A stretch of DNA of 64,000 nucleotides from the NCBI GenBank assembly GCA_004173455.1, contig SECL01000016.1, positions 1-64,000 on the forward strand. Direction: 5' to 3'. Numbering within the stretch: the first letter of the stretch is position 1; every line of letters begins with the position of its first letter. A program made the translations under genes and the position numbers. This DNA comes from Moraxellaceae bacterium. Lineage in GTDB: Bacteria; Pseudomonadota; Gammaproteobacteria; Pseudomonadales; Moraxellaceae. Shown here one piece after another: positions 9,924-17,934 of this stretch. The notes under the pieces were generated by a model, which did no database searches, was not told the DNA's origin, and saw only the letters and a program-made list of their open reading frames with translations.

Positions 9924-11087
9924 TTACACGGTTTGCCGCTGCCAATCCTGACCATCATGGATCAGTCGATGACTGGCACGACTTTGCTGGTCATGTTGAT
10001 CCAGTGTCTGAATTACCACAAAACCATCCTGACGTGCCTGCGCGATGGCAGTTTGCAAGTCAGAATCCTTACCCAGCGGTGCCAGCATGATCTGCCTAAT
10101 GTGGGCTGAATTGGCCTGCGCCAGTACATAAAGATCACAGCTAAATCCGGTTGCCGCTCGCTCACGACCAAAGGCAATGCCAATCCCGTCATAGCGGCCA
10201 CCCTGCGCCAGAGGTACGGCACGATTGGGACCATACACGGCAAACATAAGGCCAGTATGGTAGTGATAGCCCCGCAGCTCGGCAGCATCCACACCAACAT
10301 GAATCGCAGGCCAGTACTGCTGAACATGCGCCTGTGCCTGTTCTAATGCACTGAGTGCCTGTTGCAAGGTTTGATCAGCTTGTGCCTGTTCAGACAAGTG
10401 TTGTTTTAAAATATCAAGGTCATTGCCATAGCGTCCCAGCGCATAAAAATCCTGTCCCAAATTAAGGGGCTGGGTATATTCAGCCAGTTCAGGGATGGCC
10501 TTGCGCTGGTATAAATCGGTTAACTTGGCTTCCTGACTATCGCTCAATCCGGCAATACGCGCCAGATTTCTAAAGATGCCCACATGACCCAAGTCCAGAT
10601 GCAGATTATCTTCAAATCCGGCCTGTTGTAGCACGCTTAACATCAGATCTGCCATTTCCAGATCAGCTTCCAGCCCTTCGCAGCCAAATAGCTCAGCACC
10701 CAACTGTAACGGCGTGCGCGATGCAGACAAGCCCTGTGGCCGCGTATGCAATACTGTCGCGGCATAGCAATAGCGGGCAATCCCTTCAACCGGACGCACA
10801 TGCGCATCAATGCGGGCAACCTGTGGTGTCATATCAGCACGCACGCCCAGCAAACGGCCTGAAATCTGGTCAATGAGCTTAAAGCTCACCAGATCAAGAT
10901 CACTCGTATTGTGGTTTAACAGGGACAGCGATTCGACGTATTCAATAAACGGGGTATAAACCAGCTCATAACCACGGCTGGCCAGACAATCAAGTAAACG
11001 GCGACGAAGCTGCTCAATCACCTGTGCCTGTTCTGGCAGCACATCGGCCACCCCATCAGGCAAAACCCATGTTTCTAAAACGGGCAT
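9924..11087 (-). CDS. hisZ: ATP phosphoribosyltransferase regulatory subunit HisZ
   Basis: HisZ is a catalytically inactive paralogue of histidyl-tRNA synthetase that complexes with the short form of HisG and confers histidine feedback on the first step of histidine synthesis. The 387-residue protein opens with TWVLPDGVADVLPEQA, characteristic of HisZ, and has the class II synthetase-like core, including RADMTPQVARIDAH and the glycine-rich GGRYDGIGIAFGRERAATGF. It lacks the C-terminal anticodon-binding domain of true HisRS, as expected. AGG 7 bases before ATG 11087 supports the start. A stem-loop (11115-11131) lies in its leader and the epd terminator just beyond it. A short-form HisG is expected elsewhere in the genome. 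Confidence 0.93.
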   Translation of the reverse strand: MPVLETWVLPDGVADVLPEQAQVIEQLRRRLLDCLASRGYELVYTPFIEYVESLSLLNHNTSDLDLVSFKLIDQISGRLLGVRADMTPQVARIDAHVRPVEGIARYCYAATVLHTRPQGLSASRTPLQLGAELFGCEGLEADLEMADLMLSVLQQAGFEDNLHLDLGHVGIFRNLARIAGLSDSQEAKLTDLYQRKAIPELAEYTQPLNLGQDFYALGRYGNDLDILKQHLSEQAQADQTLQQALSALEQAQAHVQQYWPAIHVGVDAAELRGYHYHTGLMFAVYGPNRAVPLAQGGRYDGIGIAFGRERAATGFSCDLYVLAQANSAHIRQIMLAPLGKDSDLQTAIAQARQDGFVVIQTLDQHDQQSRASHRLIHDGQDWQRQTV

Positions 11088-11139
11088 GGTAAAACCTATT
11101 TGGTAGTTGGGTTAATGCCAAAAAGTGGCATCCCACACG

Positions 11140-11163
11140 AAAAAAAATCGGGCTATTTCCCGA
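11140..11163 (-). terminator. terminator downstream of the epd-like gene
   Basis: On the minus strand TCGGG-AAATAG-CCCGA is followed by eight T. It isolates the dehydrogenase gene from hisZ. A second hairpin, ATGCCA-AAAAG-TGGCAT at 11115-11131, lies between it and the hisZ start and has no T run. Confidence 0.8.
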
Positions 11164-11320
11164 CGTCGGCAAGTCTAGCACGAAGCAAAAAGGGTTGCAC
11201 GCCTGTCTACACTGCAATCGGGTAGAAAAACGGACAAATGCGTACAAAACTAGCGATGGCTTAGCAAAACCCGCCACTCGCCACCATCATTGGCTGGCTG
11301 CCATTCCGATCAAACTGGAT

Positions 11321-12397
11321 TTAATACCGAACTGGATTACGACTTAAAGCCACACACAAATCCAGCAAGCGATTGGCATAACCCCATTCGTTATCATACC
11401 ACGCCAGCACCTTGGCCTGCCTGCCCACCACGAGGGTTTGCAAGCTATCTACCACCAGTGAATACGGCTGATGATTAAAATCACTGGACACCAGCGGCTG
11501 ATCCGTGACATCCATAATCGTGGCATACTGGTGTTGTGCCGCATTAATAAATAACTGATTAATGGCTGTCGCATCGGCCGGATTTTTCATTACAAACGAC
11601 AAGTCAATCGCCGCCACATTAATGGTCGGCACCCGAATGGAATAACCATCAATACGGTTTTCCATATGCGGCAATACCTGCTTTAGCGCACCAAGCGCAC
11701 TCGAGGTCGTGGGAATAATATTATAGCCCGAAGCCCTTGCGCGGCGCGGATCACGATGGGCATGATCCAGTACCGCCTGATCCGTGGTGACTGCATGAAT
11801 TTCCGTCATGAGTGCCGATTCAATACCAAAGGCATCATCCAGTAGCTTAACCAGCGGCACCAGTGCTTGCGTGGTACAGGACACACTGGAAATTATTCGG
11901 TCTGTGGGCAAAACATCCTGCTCATTAATCCCAAATACCACCGCAGCATCAACAGTATCAAATGGTGCGGCACCAATAATCACCCGACCTGCCCCAGCCT
12001 GCAAATGTCCAGATGCACCGTCACGCGAGCGAAACAGACCCGTACACTCCAGCACAATATCAATATTCAGCGCCTGCCACGGTAATTGTGTAGGCTCAGC
12101 CATTTTCAAAATCTGAATATGACGGGTTTTGCCGTTTTTAGTGACCTGCAAAAAACTACTTTCCGCCTCGGTCATCACCTCAACTTGGGCGCTAAACCGC
12201 CCATGCGTACTATCAAAACGCAACAGGTGCGCCAGCATTTCCGGCGCTGCAATGTCATTGATGGCCACAATATTAACCTGCGGCCATAATGCTTCTTCAA
12301 TCCATGCACGCAGCACATTACGGCCAATCCGTCCGAAACCATTAATAGCAATATTTAACGCAGAAGAGTGACTCACAGCATAGGCTCGGCATGGCAA
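11321..12397 (-). CDS. epd: glyceraldehyde-3-phosphate / erythrose-4-phosphate dehydrogenase family protein
   Basis: NAD-dependent phosphorylating aldehyde dehydrogenase. The N-terminal Rossmann motif INGFGRIGRNVLRA, the nucleophile region SVSCTTQALVPL, the catalytic His in TEIHAVTTDQ, and VRVPTINV-, SSDFNH- and WYDNEWGYANR-like segments all fit. Several choices (ESALMTEIHAVTTDQ, VAAIDLSF, SDFNHQPYSLVVD) resemble Epd more than glycolytic Gap, and transketolase lies nearby, as in many epd loci. An Epd-type enzyme would oxidise erythrose-4-phosphate to erythronate-4-phosphate for vitamin B6 synthesis, which fits pdxB at 41.2-42.3 kb. The residue after the SCTT motif is Gln instead of the near-invariant Asn. 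Start choice is uncertain; a GTG about 7 codons in is possible. The Epd versus Gap assignment is inference. Confidence 0.8.
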   Translation of the reverse strand: MPCRAYAVSHSSALNIAINGFGRIGRNVLRAWIEEALWPQVNIVAINDIAAPEMLAHLLRFDSTHGRFSAQVEVMTEAESSFLQVTKNGKTRHIQILKMAEPTQLPWQALNIDIVLECTGLFRSRDGASGHLQAGAGRVIIGAAPFDTVDAAVVFGINEQDVLPTDRIISSVSCTTQALVPLVKLLDDAFGIESALMTEIHAVTTDQAVLDHAHRDPRRARASGYNIIPTTSSALGALKQVLPHMENRIDGYSIRVPTINVAAIDLSFVMKNPADATAINQLFINAAQHQYATIMDVTDQPLVSSDFNHQPYSLVVDSLQTLVVGRQAKVLAWYDNEWGYANRLLDLCVALSRNPVRY

Positions 12398-12548
12398 AAC
12401 AGGCGCTACAGTTTAGCGCATATCACGCCCAAAAAAAGTTTCGCCTTATATTTAGGTCAATAATCTGTTCATTCCATCGTTTAAATCAATAAATAGGCAT
12501 ATTTTCTAATTATTTTATTAAAAAAACGGGGATTATTTGTACATTCCC

Positions 12549-12577
12549 TTAACAATTCTGTCGACTAAGTCTATAAT
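12549..12577 (+). promoter_or_regulatory. sigma-70 promoter for the DUF4124 gene
   Basis: TTAACA at 12549-12554 and a consensus TATAAT at 12572-12577 are separated by exactly 17 bases. Transcription would begin near 12584, giving a leader of about 17 bases that just includes the AAGGA at 12588-12592. Confidence 0.7.
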
Positions 12578-12600
12578 TTTAGCTCTCAAGGACGTGACTT

Positions 12601-13350
12601 TTGACGACATCAATTATGACTAAGCTCATTAAATTTTTTGCATTTTCTACTTTTGCATTTTCTACGTTGACGCTATCGCTACAGGCGTCCTTTTTTCAAG
12701 CAGCGCATGCTGAAGATACGATTTATACATGGACCGATGAACAGGAATCACTCACCAATTATGGCGGCATTCCGCCGGATGAAGAACTGGGTTCAGATGC
12801 GGTAAAAGTTATTGATCTGCAAAAAGGCGTCACTACCAAGCTAGATTTTCCAGCCCGTGCAGGAGATGCAGCAGTTGAAAAAAACAAGCAGACACTTAAA
12901 CCACCTGCTGGCTATCCTGCGACGGCTATCTCAGCCATGAATCCGAATGCTTCTACAGAAGCTGCCACACCGCCAGCCAGTGCACCAAAAATGCTGGGTT
13001 CTTCAACGCCTGTTCCACCACCGTCCAGTACCACTGAAGAAGACAAACCAGCACCACAGCCCGGTATGCTGGCCTCGGGTAAAGTTAGCTCATATATTGA
13101 TGAAAATGAATCCAAGAAATTGAGCGAACAGGAAAACAAGCTGGAAGAACAGGCTAAAAGTGCGCGTCGCGTTGCCCTAGAAAAACGCCGTGATGAAATG
13201 AAAGCGCTGGCAGAACGAGTACGTAATGGTGCGGCATCACGGCAAGAAATTGCTGCCTTGATGACCTATCGCCAGACTGCATCTTTTGGTGAAGCGCGTA
13301 GTGCATTGGCGCGACCAAAGACTGCCAAGAAAGTTGAGTTGAGTGATTAA
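12601..13350 (+). CDS. DUF4124-domain envelope protein with signal peptide
   Basis: A predicted exported protein of 249 residues. Signal peptide residues 1 to about 37 end at AHA, followed by the DUF4124 signature IYTWTDEQESLTNYGGIPP, in which an aromatic-rich strand reads like a short beta-hairpin. A proline/threonine-rich linker follows, then a charged alpha-helical tail (SKKLSEQENKLEEQAKSAR, then ALEKRRDEMKALAERV). The TTG at 12601 is the better start: AAGGA lies 8 bases upstream, while the first ATG (12616) is 23 bases away. The hydrophobic core of the signal peptide contains a perfect 15-base tandem duplication (12636-12665) giving FAFST twice. The function of DUF4124 proteins is not established. 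Confidence 0.8.
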   Translation: MTTSIMTKLIKFFAFSTFAFSTLTLSLQASFFQAAHAEDTIYTWTDEQESLTNYGGIPPDEELGSDAVKVIDLQKGVTTKLDFPARAGDAAVEKNKQTLKPPAGYPATAISAMNPNASTEAATPPASAPKMLGSSTPVPPPSSTTEEDKPAPQPGMLASGKVSSYIDENESKKLSEQENKLEEQAKSARRVALEKRRDEMKALAERVRNGAASRQEIAALMTYRQTASFGEARSALARPKTAKKVELSD

Positions 13351-13417
13351 GCTTCAACCTTAGTATTTATTTTAACTTACTGATTTTAAGATTTTATTTT
13401 TCATTTGTTTGACAGCA

Positions 13418-13449
13418 AAAAAATGCCTCCCAAGTTGGAGGCATTTTTT
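13418..13449. terminator. bidirectional terminator between DUF4124 gene and transketolase
   Basis: Perfect 13-base stem AAAAAATGCCTCC / GGAGGCATTTTTT with a 6-base loop. It lies between convergent genes and can stop transcription from both sides. Confidence 0.92.
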
Positions 13450-13468
13450 ATTTTAGGCTATTACAGGT

Positions 13469-15457
13469 TTAACCAACCAGCTCTTCAACTGCTGCAACCA
13501 CCGCTTCAGTGGTAATACCAAACAGCTTGAACAACTCTTTAGCCGGGGCAGACTCACCAAAGGTGCTCATGCCAATCACCTTGCCATCCAGACCCACAAA
13601 TTTCCACCAGTAATCCACATGCGACGCTTCAACCGCAACGCGCGCGCGAATATGAGCGGGCAATACCGATTCACGATATGCCGCATCCTGACGCATAAAT
13701 TCCTCAGCACAGGGCATGGACACCACACGCACACCAGACAACTGGCTATATGCCTGCATGGCCAAGTCAACTTCGGAGCCCGTTGCAATAATAATGGCTT
13801 TCAGCTCGCCCTGCTCTGCTGCCAACACATAACCGCCTTTGGCCGCGTCACTAATTTGTGCATCGCTACGCAGCATATGCGGCAGATTTTGGCGAGAGAA
13901 TACCAGTGCAGTCGGACCGTCCTTACGTTCCAGTGCTGACTTCCACGCAATGGCAGATTCAACGGTATCCGCCGGACGCCATGTATTGAGGTTTGGTGTA
14001 CCACGCAATGACGCCAGTTGCTCAATCGGCTGATGGGTTGGGCCATCTTCACCCAAACCAATAGAATCATGGGTATAAACATGAATGATGCGCTGTTTCA
14101 TGAGTGCGCCCATGCGAACCGCATTACGCGCATATTCCATAAAAATCAGGAATGTGGCGACATACGGAATAAAGCCGCCATGCAATGCAATCCCATTGGC
14201 AATCGCAGTCATGCCAAATTCGCGCACACCATAATGAATATAGTTGCCTGCCGGATTGTCCTGAATGCCTTCACAACCTTTCCAGATGGTCAGGTTAGAG
14301 CCGGCAAGGTCAGCCGAACCACCCAGTAATTCAGGTAGCTGCGGGCCAAACATTTGCAGGGCATTTTGGCTGGCTTTACGGCTGGCAATGGTTTCTGCCT
14401 TGGTGTTGACATCACGAATATATTGATCGGCCTTGGCAGCAAAATCAGCAGGCAGGTCGCCATTTAAACGGCGCTTAAGCTCACTGGCCAGTTCAGGATG
14501 CTGGGCTGTATAGTCTTTAAACAGCGCGTTCCATTCGTTTTCCTGAATGATCCCGCATGGCCGTGCATCCCATGCATTGTATACATCAGCCGGAATTACA
14601 AACGGCTCATCGGTCCAAGTCAGGGTATCACGTACCAGTTCAACTTCTGCTACACCCAGTGCTGAACCATGGCATTCTTCCTTGCCCTGCTTGTTGGGTG
14701 AACCCAAGCCAATCACAGTTTTACAGATAATCAGACTAGGTTTGCTGGTTTCTGCCTGTGCCGCCACGGTGGCTGCATGCAGTGCTTCGGTGTCATGACC
14801 GTCTACTTTCACCACATGCCAACCATAGGCTTCAAAGCGTTTTTGCGTATCGTCGCTAAACCAGCCTTCGACTTCACCATCAATGGAAATGCCATTGTCA
14901 TCATAATAGGCAATCAGCTTGCCCAGTTGCAATGTGCCCGCCAGCGAACAGACTTCATGCGAAATCCCTTCCATCAGGCAGCCATCACCCATAAAGCAAT
15001 AGGTAAAGTGGTCTACGACATTGAAGTTATCACGGTTAAACTGCGCCGCCAGTGTTTTTTCAGCAATGGCAAAACCCACGGCATTGGCAATGCCCTGACC
15101 CAATGGCCCGGTGGTGGTTTCTACCCCAGCGGTATAACCATATTCCGGGTGACCCGGTGTCTTACTGTGCAGTTGGCGAAACTGTTTTAAGTCATCGACC
15201 GACACATCATAGCCCGACAAATGCAGCAAGGCATATTGCAGCATGGAACCATGGCCATTCGACAACACAAACCGGTCGCGGTTGGGCCAGTTGGGGTTGC
15301 TTGGATTATGACGCAAGAATTGACGCCACAACACTTCAGCAATTTCTGCCATGCCCATGGGTGCGCCCGGATGGCCTGAATTTGCCTGCTGAACAGCGTC
15401 TACAGCCAGTATACGAATTGCATTGGCAAGGCGGCGTTCATTGAGTGGTGTTGTCAT
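13469..15457 (-). CDS. tkt: transketolase
   Basis: Thiamine-diphosphate enzyme that moves two-carbon units in the pentose phosphate pathway and supplies erythrose-4-phosphate. The 662-residue product begins [20 protein letters not shown]. Key segments are [54 protein letters not shown], the cofactor motif [13 protein letters not shown] with a later Asn in [10 protein letters not shown], and [18 protein letters not shown] in the pyrimidine domain. I start at 15457 rather than at an in-frame codon 17 residues upstream, because homologues begin at MTT and GGGA precedes it. Its product is the substrate of the epd-like enzyme 1 kb away. Confidence 0.97.
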   Translation of the reverse strand: MTTPLNERRLANAIRILAVDAVQQANSGHPGAPMGMAEIAEVLWRQFLRHNPSNPNWPNRDRFVLSNGHGSMLQYALLHLSGYDVSVDDLKQFRQLHSKTPGHPEYGYTAGVETTTGPLGQGIANAVGFAIAEKTLAAQFNRDNFNVVDHFTYCFMGDGCLMEGISHEVCSLAGTLQLGKLIAYYDDNGISIDGEVEGWFSDDTQKRFEAYGWHVVKVDGHDTEALHAATVAAQAETSKPSLIICKTVIGLGSPNKQGKEECHGSALGVAEVELVRDTLTWTDEPFVIPADVYNAWDARPCGIIQENEWNALFKDYTAQHPELASELKRRLNGDLPADFAAKADQYIRDVNTKAETIASRKASQNALQMFGPQLPELLGGSADLAGSNLTIWKGCEGIQDNPAGNYIHYGVREFGMTAIANGIALHGGFIPYVATFLIFMEYARNAVRMGALMKQRIIHVYTHDSIGLGEDGPTHQPIEQLASLRGTPNLNTWRPADTVESAIAWKSALERKDGPTALVFSRQNLPHMLRSDAQISDAAKGGYVLAAEQGELKAIIIATGSEVDLAMQAYSQLSGVRVVSMPCAEEFMRQDAAYRESVLPAHIRARVAVEASHVDYWWKFVGLDGKVIGMSTFGESAPAKELFKLFGITTEAVVAAVEELVG

Positions 15458-15777
15458 GAGCCAGTTTCCCGAATAACTAAATAAAAGACGTGAGTAAAAC
15501 CTGAACAAACAAACTTCGGCCTGCCTTTAACAACCAGTACCAACAAAACCGGTTCAATAAAAACAATACCGAAAAAAGGTGGCTATATTGTCCTAAAAAT
15601 CCGGTGCAGGGTAAAGCAAAGAATACTTTTTTATTTAAAGCCAAACGCCTCCCTAACCAGAGCATGAAATTTTATTGCGATAAAATGAAGCATTTTTCAT
15701 GCAAGATGTGCTAGTCCAAAGCTTGAAGTCGCGTTAACATAGCCGCCATCTTTAACTTTTTATTTTCTGGAATATTC

Positions 15778-16944
15778 ATGCGCGAATACGCTGTCTTTAC
15801 GTCAGAATCGGTCAGTGAAGGCCACCCAGATAAGATGGCAGACCAAATCAGTGATGCCATTCTTGATGCAATCTTACAACAAGATCCCTATGCCCGTGTT
15901 GCCTGTGAAACACTGGTCAAAACCGGTGCAGTGGTGCTGGCTGGCGAGATTACCACCACTGCCAACATTGATTTTGAAAAAATCGTGCGTGATACCGTCA
16001 ATGATATTGGTTACAACCACAGCGATCTGGGCTTTGACGGTTCAACCTGTGCTGTGATTAACATGCTGGGTAAGCAATCGCCAGAGATCGCACAAGGTGT
16101 AGATCGCCAAAAGCCCGAAGATCAGGGTGCAGGCGATCAGGGGTTGATGTTTGGTTATGCCAGCCACGAAACCGATGTGTTGATGCCTGCCCCGATTTGT
16201 TATGCACACCGTTTGGTAGAAAAACAGTCCGAGCTGCGTCGCAATGGCAAACTGGCATGGCTACGTCCCGATGCCAAGAGTCAGGTCACTTTTCATTATG
16301 AAAATGGCATGCCAGCTCGCGTTGATGCGGTAGTACTGTCTACCCAGCATGATCCTTCCATCAGTCAGGCTGACCTTAAAGAAGCTGTGATTGAAGAAAT
16401 CGTTAAAGCAGTGATTCCAAGCGATATGTTACATGCCGCCACCAAGTTTCATATCAATCCAACCGGCAAGTTTGTCATTGGCGGGCCAGTGGGTGACTGT
16501 GGCTTAACCGGCCGCAAGATTATTGTGGATACTTATGGCGGCATGGCACGTCATGGCGGTGGCGCGTTTTCCGGTAAAGACCCATCCAAGGTTGATCGCT
16601 CTGCTGCTTACGCGGGTCGTTACGTGGCCAAGAACATTGTGGCGGCTGGCCTTGCTGACAAATGTGAAATTCAGGTGAGCTATGCGATTGGTATGGCAGA
16701 GCCAACTTCCATTTCCATCAATACCTTTGGTAGCGGCAAAATTGACGATGAGCAAATTATTGCGCTGATTCGTGAACATTTTGACCTGCGCCCATATGGC
16801 ATTACCCGTATGCTCAACCTGATTCAGCCGATGTACCAGAAAACCGCTAGTTTTGGTCACTTTGGCCGTCATGGTTCGGATACTGCATTTACCTGGGAAA
16901 AAACCGACAAGGCAGATTTGCTGAAAAAAGCAGCTGGTTTGTAA
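15778..16944 (+). CDS. metK: S-adenosylmethionine synthetase MetK
   Basis: Makes S-adenosylmethionine from methionine and ATP. The 388-residue protein has the start [20 protein letters not shown], the signature [12 protein letters not shown] near residue 117 and the [19 protein letters not shown] loop, all diagnostic. Length is normal. It is a single-gene unit with a strong downstream terminator. The 320-base space back to transketolase was examined for a SAM-binding riboswitch and none is apparent. It acts downstream of metH, which lies at the right end of the window. Confidence 0.98.
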   Translation: MREYAVFTSESVSEGHPDKMADQISDAILDAILQQDPYARVACETLVKTGAVVLAGEITTTANIDFEKIVRDTVNDIGYNHSDLGFDGSTCAVINMLGKQSPEIAQGVDRQKPEDQGAGDQGLMFGYASHETDVLMPAPICYAHRLVEKQSELRRNGKLAWLRPDAKSQVTFHYENGMPARVDAVVLSTQHDPSISQADLKEAVIEEIVKAVIPSDMLHAATKFHINPTGKFVIGGPVGDCGLTGRKIIVDTYGGMARHGGGAFSGKDPSKVDRSAAYAGRYVAKNIVAAGLADKCEIQVSYAIGMAEPTSISINTFGSGKIDDEQIIALIREHFDLRPYGITRMLNLIQPMYQKTASFGHFGRHGSDTAFTWEKTDKADLLKKAAGL

Positions 16945-16957
16945 TTTTTTAAGCCCA

Positions 16958-16998
16958 CAAAAAAACCGCTCACCTATTTAAGCTGAGCGGCTTTTTTT
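16958..16998. terminator. metK terminator, probably bidirectional
   Basis: CCGCTCA (16966-16972) pairs with TGAGCGG (16984-16990), flanked by A8 on the left and T7 on the right. It lies between convergent metK and the acidic protein gene. Confidence 0.88.
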
Positions 16999-17012
16999 AT
17001 ATCAAACTTTAG

Positions 17013-17423
17013 TTACTGATTCTGCGTCGGTGCTTCCCCAGCAACATTGGATTCTGCCAGAGCGGTTGGGTCTTCATCAGCGCGTGCAGTAGGACTAGGC
17101 GTCAAGGTTGGTACGCCACCTTCCATATTTTCACGTTCTGTTTCTATCAGGTCATCCATATCGGCTTCGGCAAATCCGCCAACCGGGTCATTGGCGACGG
17201 TTTCATCATAACCGGCATCAGTTGAATCTGGGGCGGCATTACTGTTTGCACTACGATCTGCATTATTTGATTCAGAATTATCGCGGTTATTGACAGTGAA
17301 TTCAGGCGGTGTATCCGTTAATGCACTTTCTTTGCCAATCGCATCCTGACGAATATCCTGTTTGGCATCTTGTTCCGCCTGCTGGGTTTTAGTGGTTGAA
17401 TTCGTTTGATTTGTATTCGTCAT
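17013..17423 (-). CDS. acidic, probably disordered small protein of unknown function
   Basis: A 136-residue protein with no hydrophobic core, no cysteine and no signal peptide. It is rich in Asp, Glu, Asn, Thr, Ser and Ala: a Gln/Lys-rich N-terminal part (TTKTQQAEQDAKQDIRQD), an Asn/Ser-rich middle, and an acidic stretch (GGFAEADMDDLIETERENME). Composition suggests intrinsic disorder. Bounded by the metK terminator and located in a short run of unrecognised genes. No family recognised; it may be a stress or nucleoid-related acidic protein, but nothing in the sequence proves it. Confidence 0.6.
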   Translation of the reverse strand: MTNTNQTNSTTKTQQAEQDAKQDIRQDAIGKESALTDTPPEFTVNNRDNSESNNADRSANSNAAPDSTDAGYDETVANDPVGGFAEADMDDLIETERENMEGGVPTLTPSPTARADEDPTALAESNVAGEAPTQNQ

Positions 17424-17543
17424 TGACCTGCTCCGAAATTTTAAGATAGGTCTAAACTAATGCTTTTATAAACTAGTAATAAGACAAGAATTGCGACGAT
17501 GAGATTGGTTTATGTAAATGGGATTACGTTGTGTAAAACAGGT

Positions 17544-17762
17544 TCATAGCCAATTAACTATCCATTGAGATTGTTGAAAATATTTATAGAGGCTTTCTTG
17601 GCTTTCTACCCAGTCATCATATACTGGGCGAAAATCCTTATAGGGTGAGATTAATACTAAAAAACCGCCTGTATTTTCACTATCATCTTCTATCCTGATG
17701 AAGTTGCCAGCATGGTCCCCAAAGATAATCTGACCAATTTCTCCTATTAATATTATTTGCAT
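17544..17762 (-). CDS. small protein of unknown function, AT-rich gene
   Basis: I take the start at 17762, giving 72 residues, because AAGGA lies 5 bases upstream and the protein from there is a coherent beta-then-alpha unit (IILIGEIGQIIFGDHAGNF, then DDSENTGGFLVLI and a C-terminal helix with several aromatic residues ending WIVNWL). The frame extends upstream to an ATG at 17876 (110 residues), but that start has a poor ribosome binding site. The gene is visibly more AT-rich than its neighbours, hinting at recent acquisition. The size and aromatic C-terminus resemble solitary immunity-type proteins, but no matching toxin is adjacent. Function unknown. Confidence 0.55.
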   Translation of the reverse strand: MQIILIGEIGQIIFGDHAGNFIRIEDDSENTGGFLVLISPYKDFRPVYDDWVESQESLYKYFQQSQWIVNWL

Positions 17763-17884
17763 GCTTATCCTTGATTCCAAGTATTTTACCTTTAAAAGAT
17801 TTGAGCTTTGACTGGTTTTAAGCCTAAAATTTATAAAATCGTTGTAATGCAATACAAGATTATTTTTTTCTATCATTCACCTAT

Positions 17885-17910
17885 AAAAAAAGCCTGCATC
17901 AGCAAGCTTT
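17885..17910 (-). terminator. rapA terminator
   Basis: AAGCCTGC-ATCA-GCAAGCTT (one mismatch, 4-base loop); on the minus strand it is followed by a T run. It sits 25 bases after the rapA stop. Confidence 0.8.
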
Positions 17911-17934
17911 TCTTTTAAAAAAATCTAATCCCAC

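Noticed and set aside
15458-15777. SAM riboswitch upstream of metK
   Set aside because: No recognisable SAM-I, SAM-II or SAH aptamer pattern could be traced; only short hairpins are seen.
17544-17876. 110-residue form of the small AT-rich gene starting at 17876
   Set aside because: The upstream ATG has a ribosome binding site too close to it, while the ATG at 17762 has AAGGA at ideal spacing and the protein from there is compositionally uniform.
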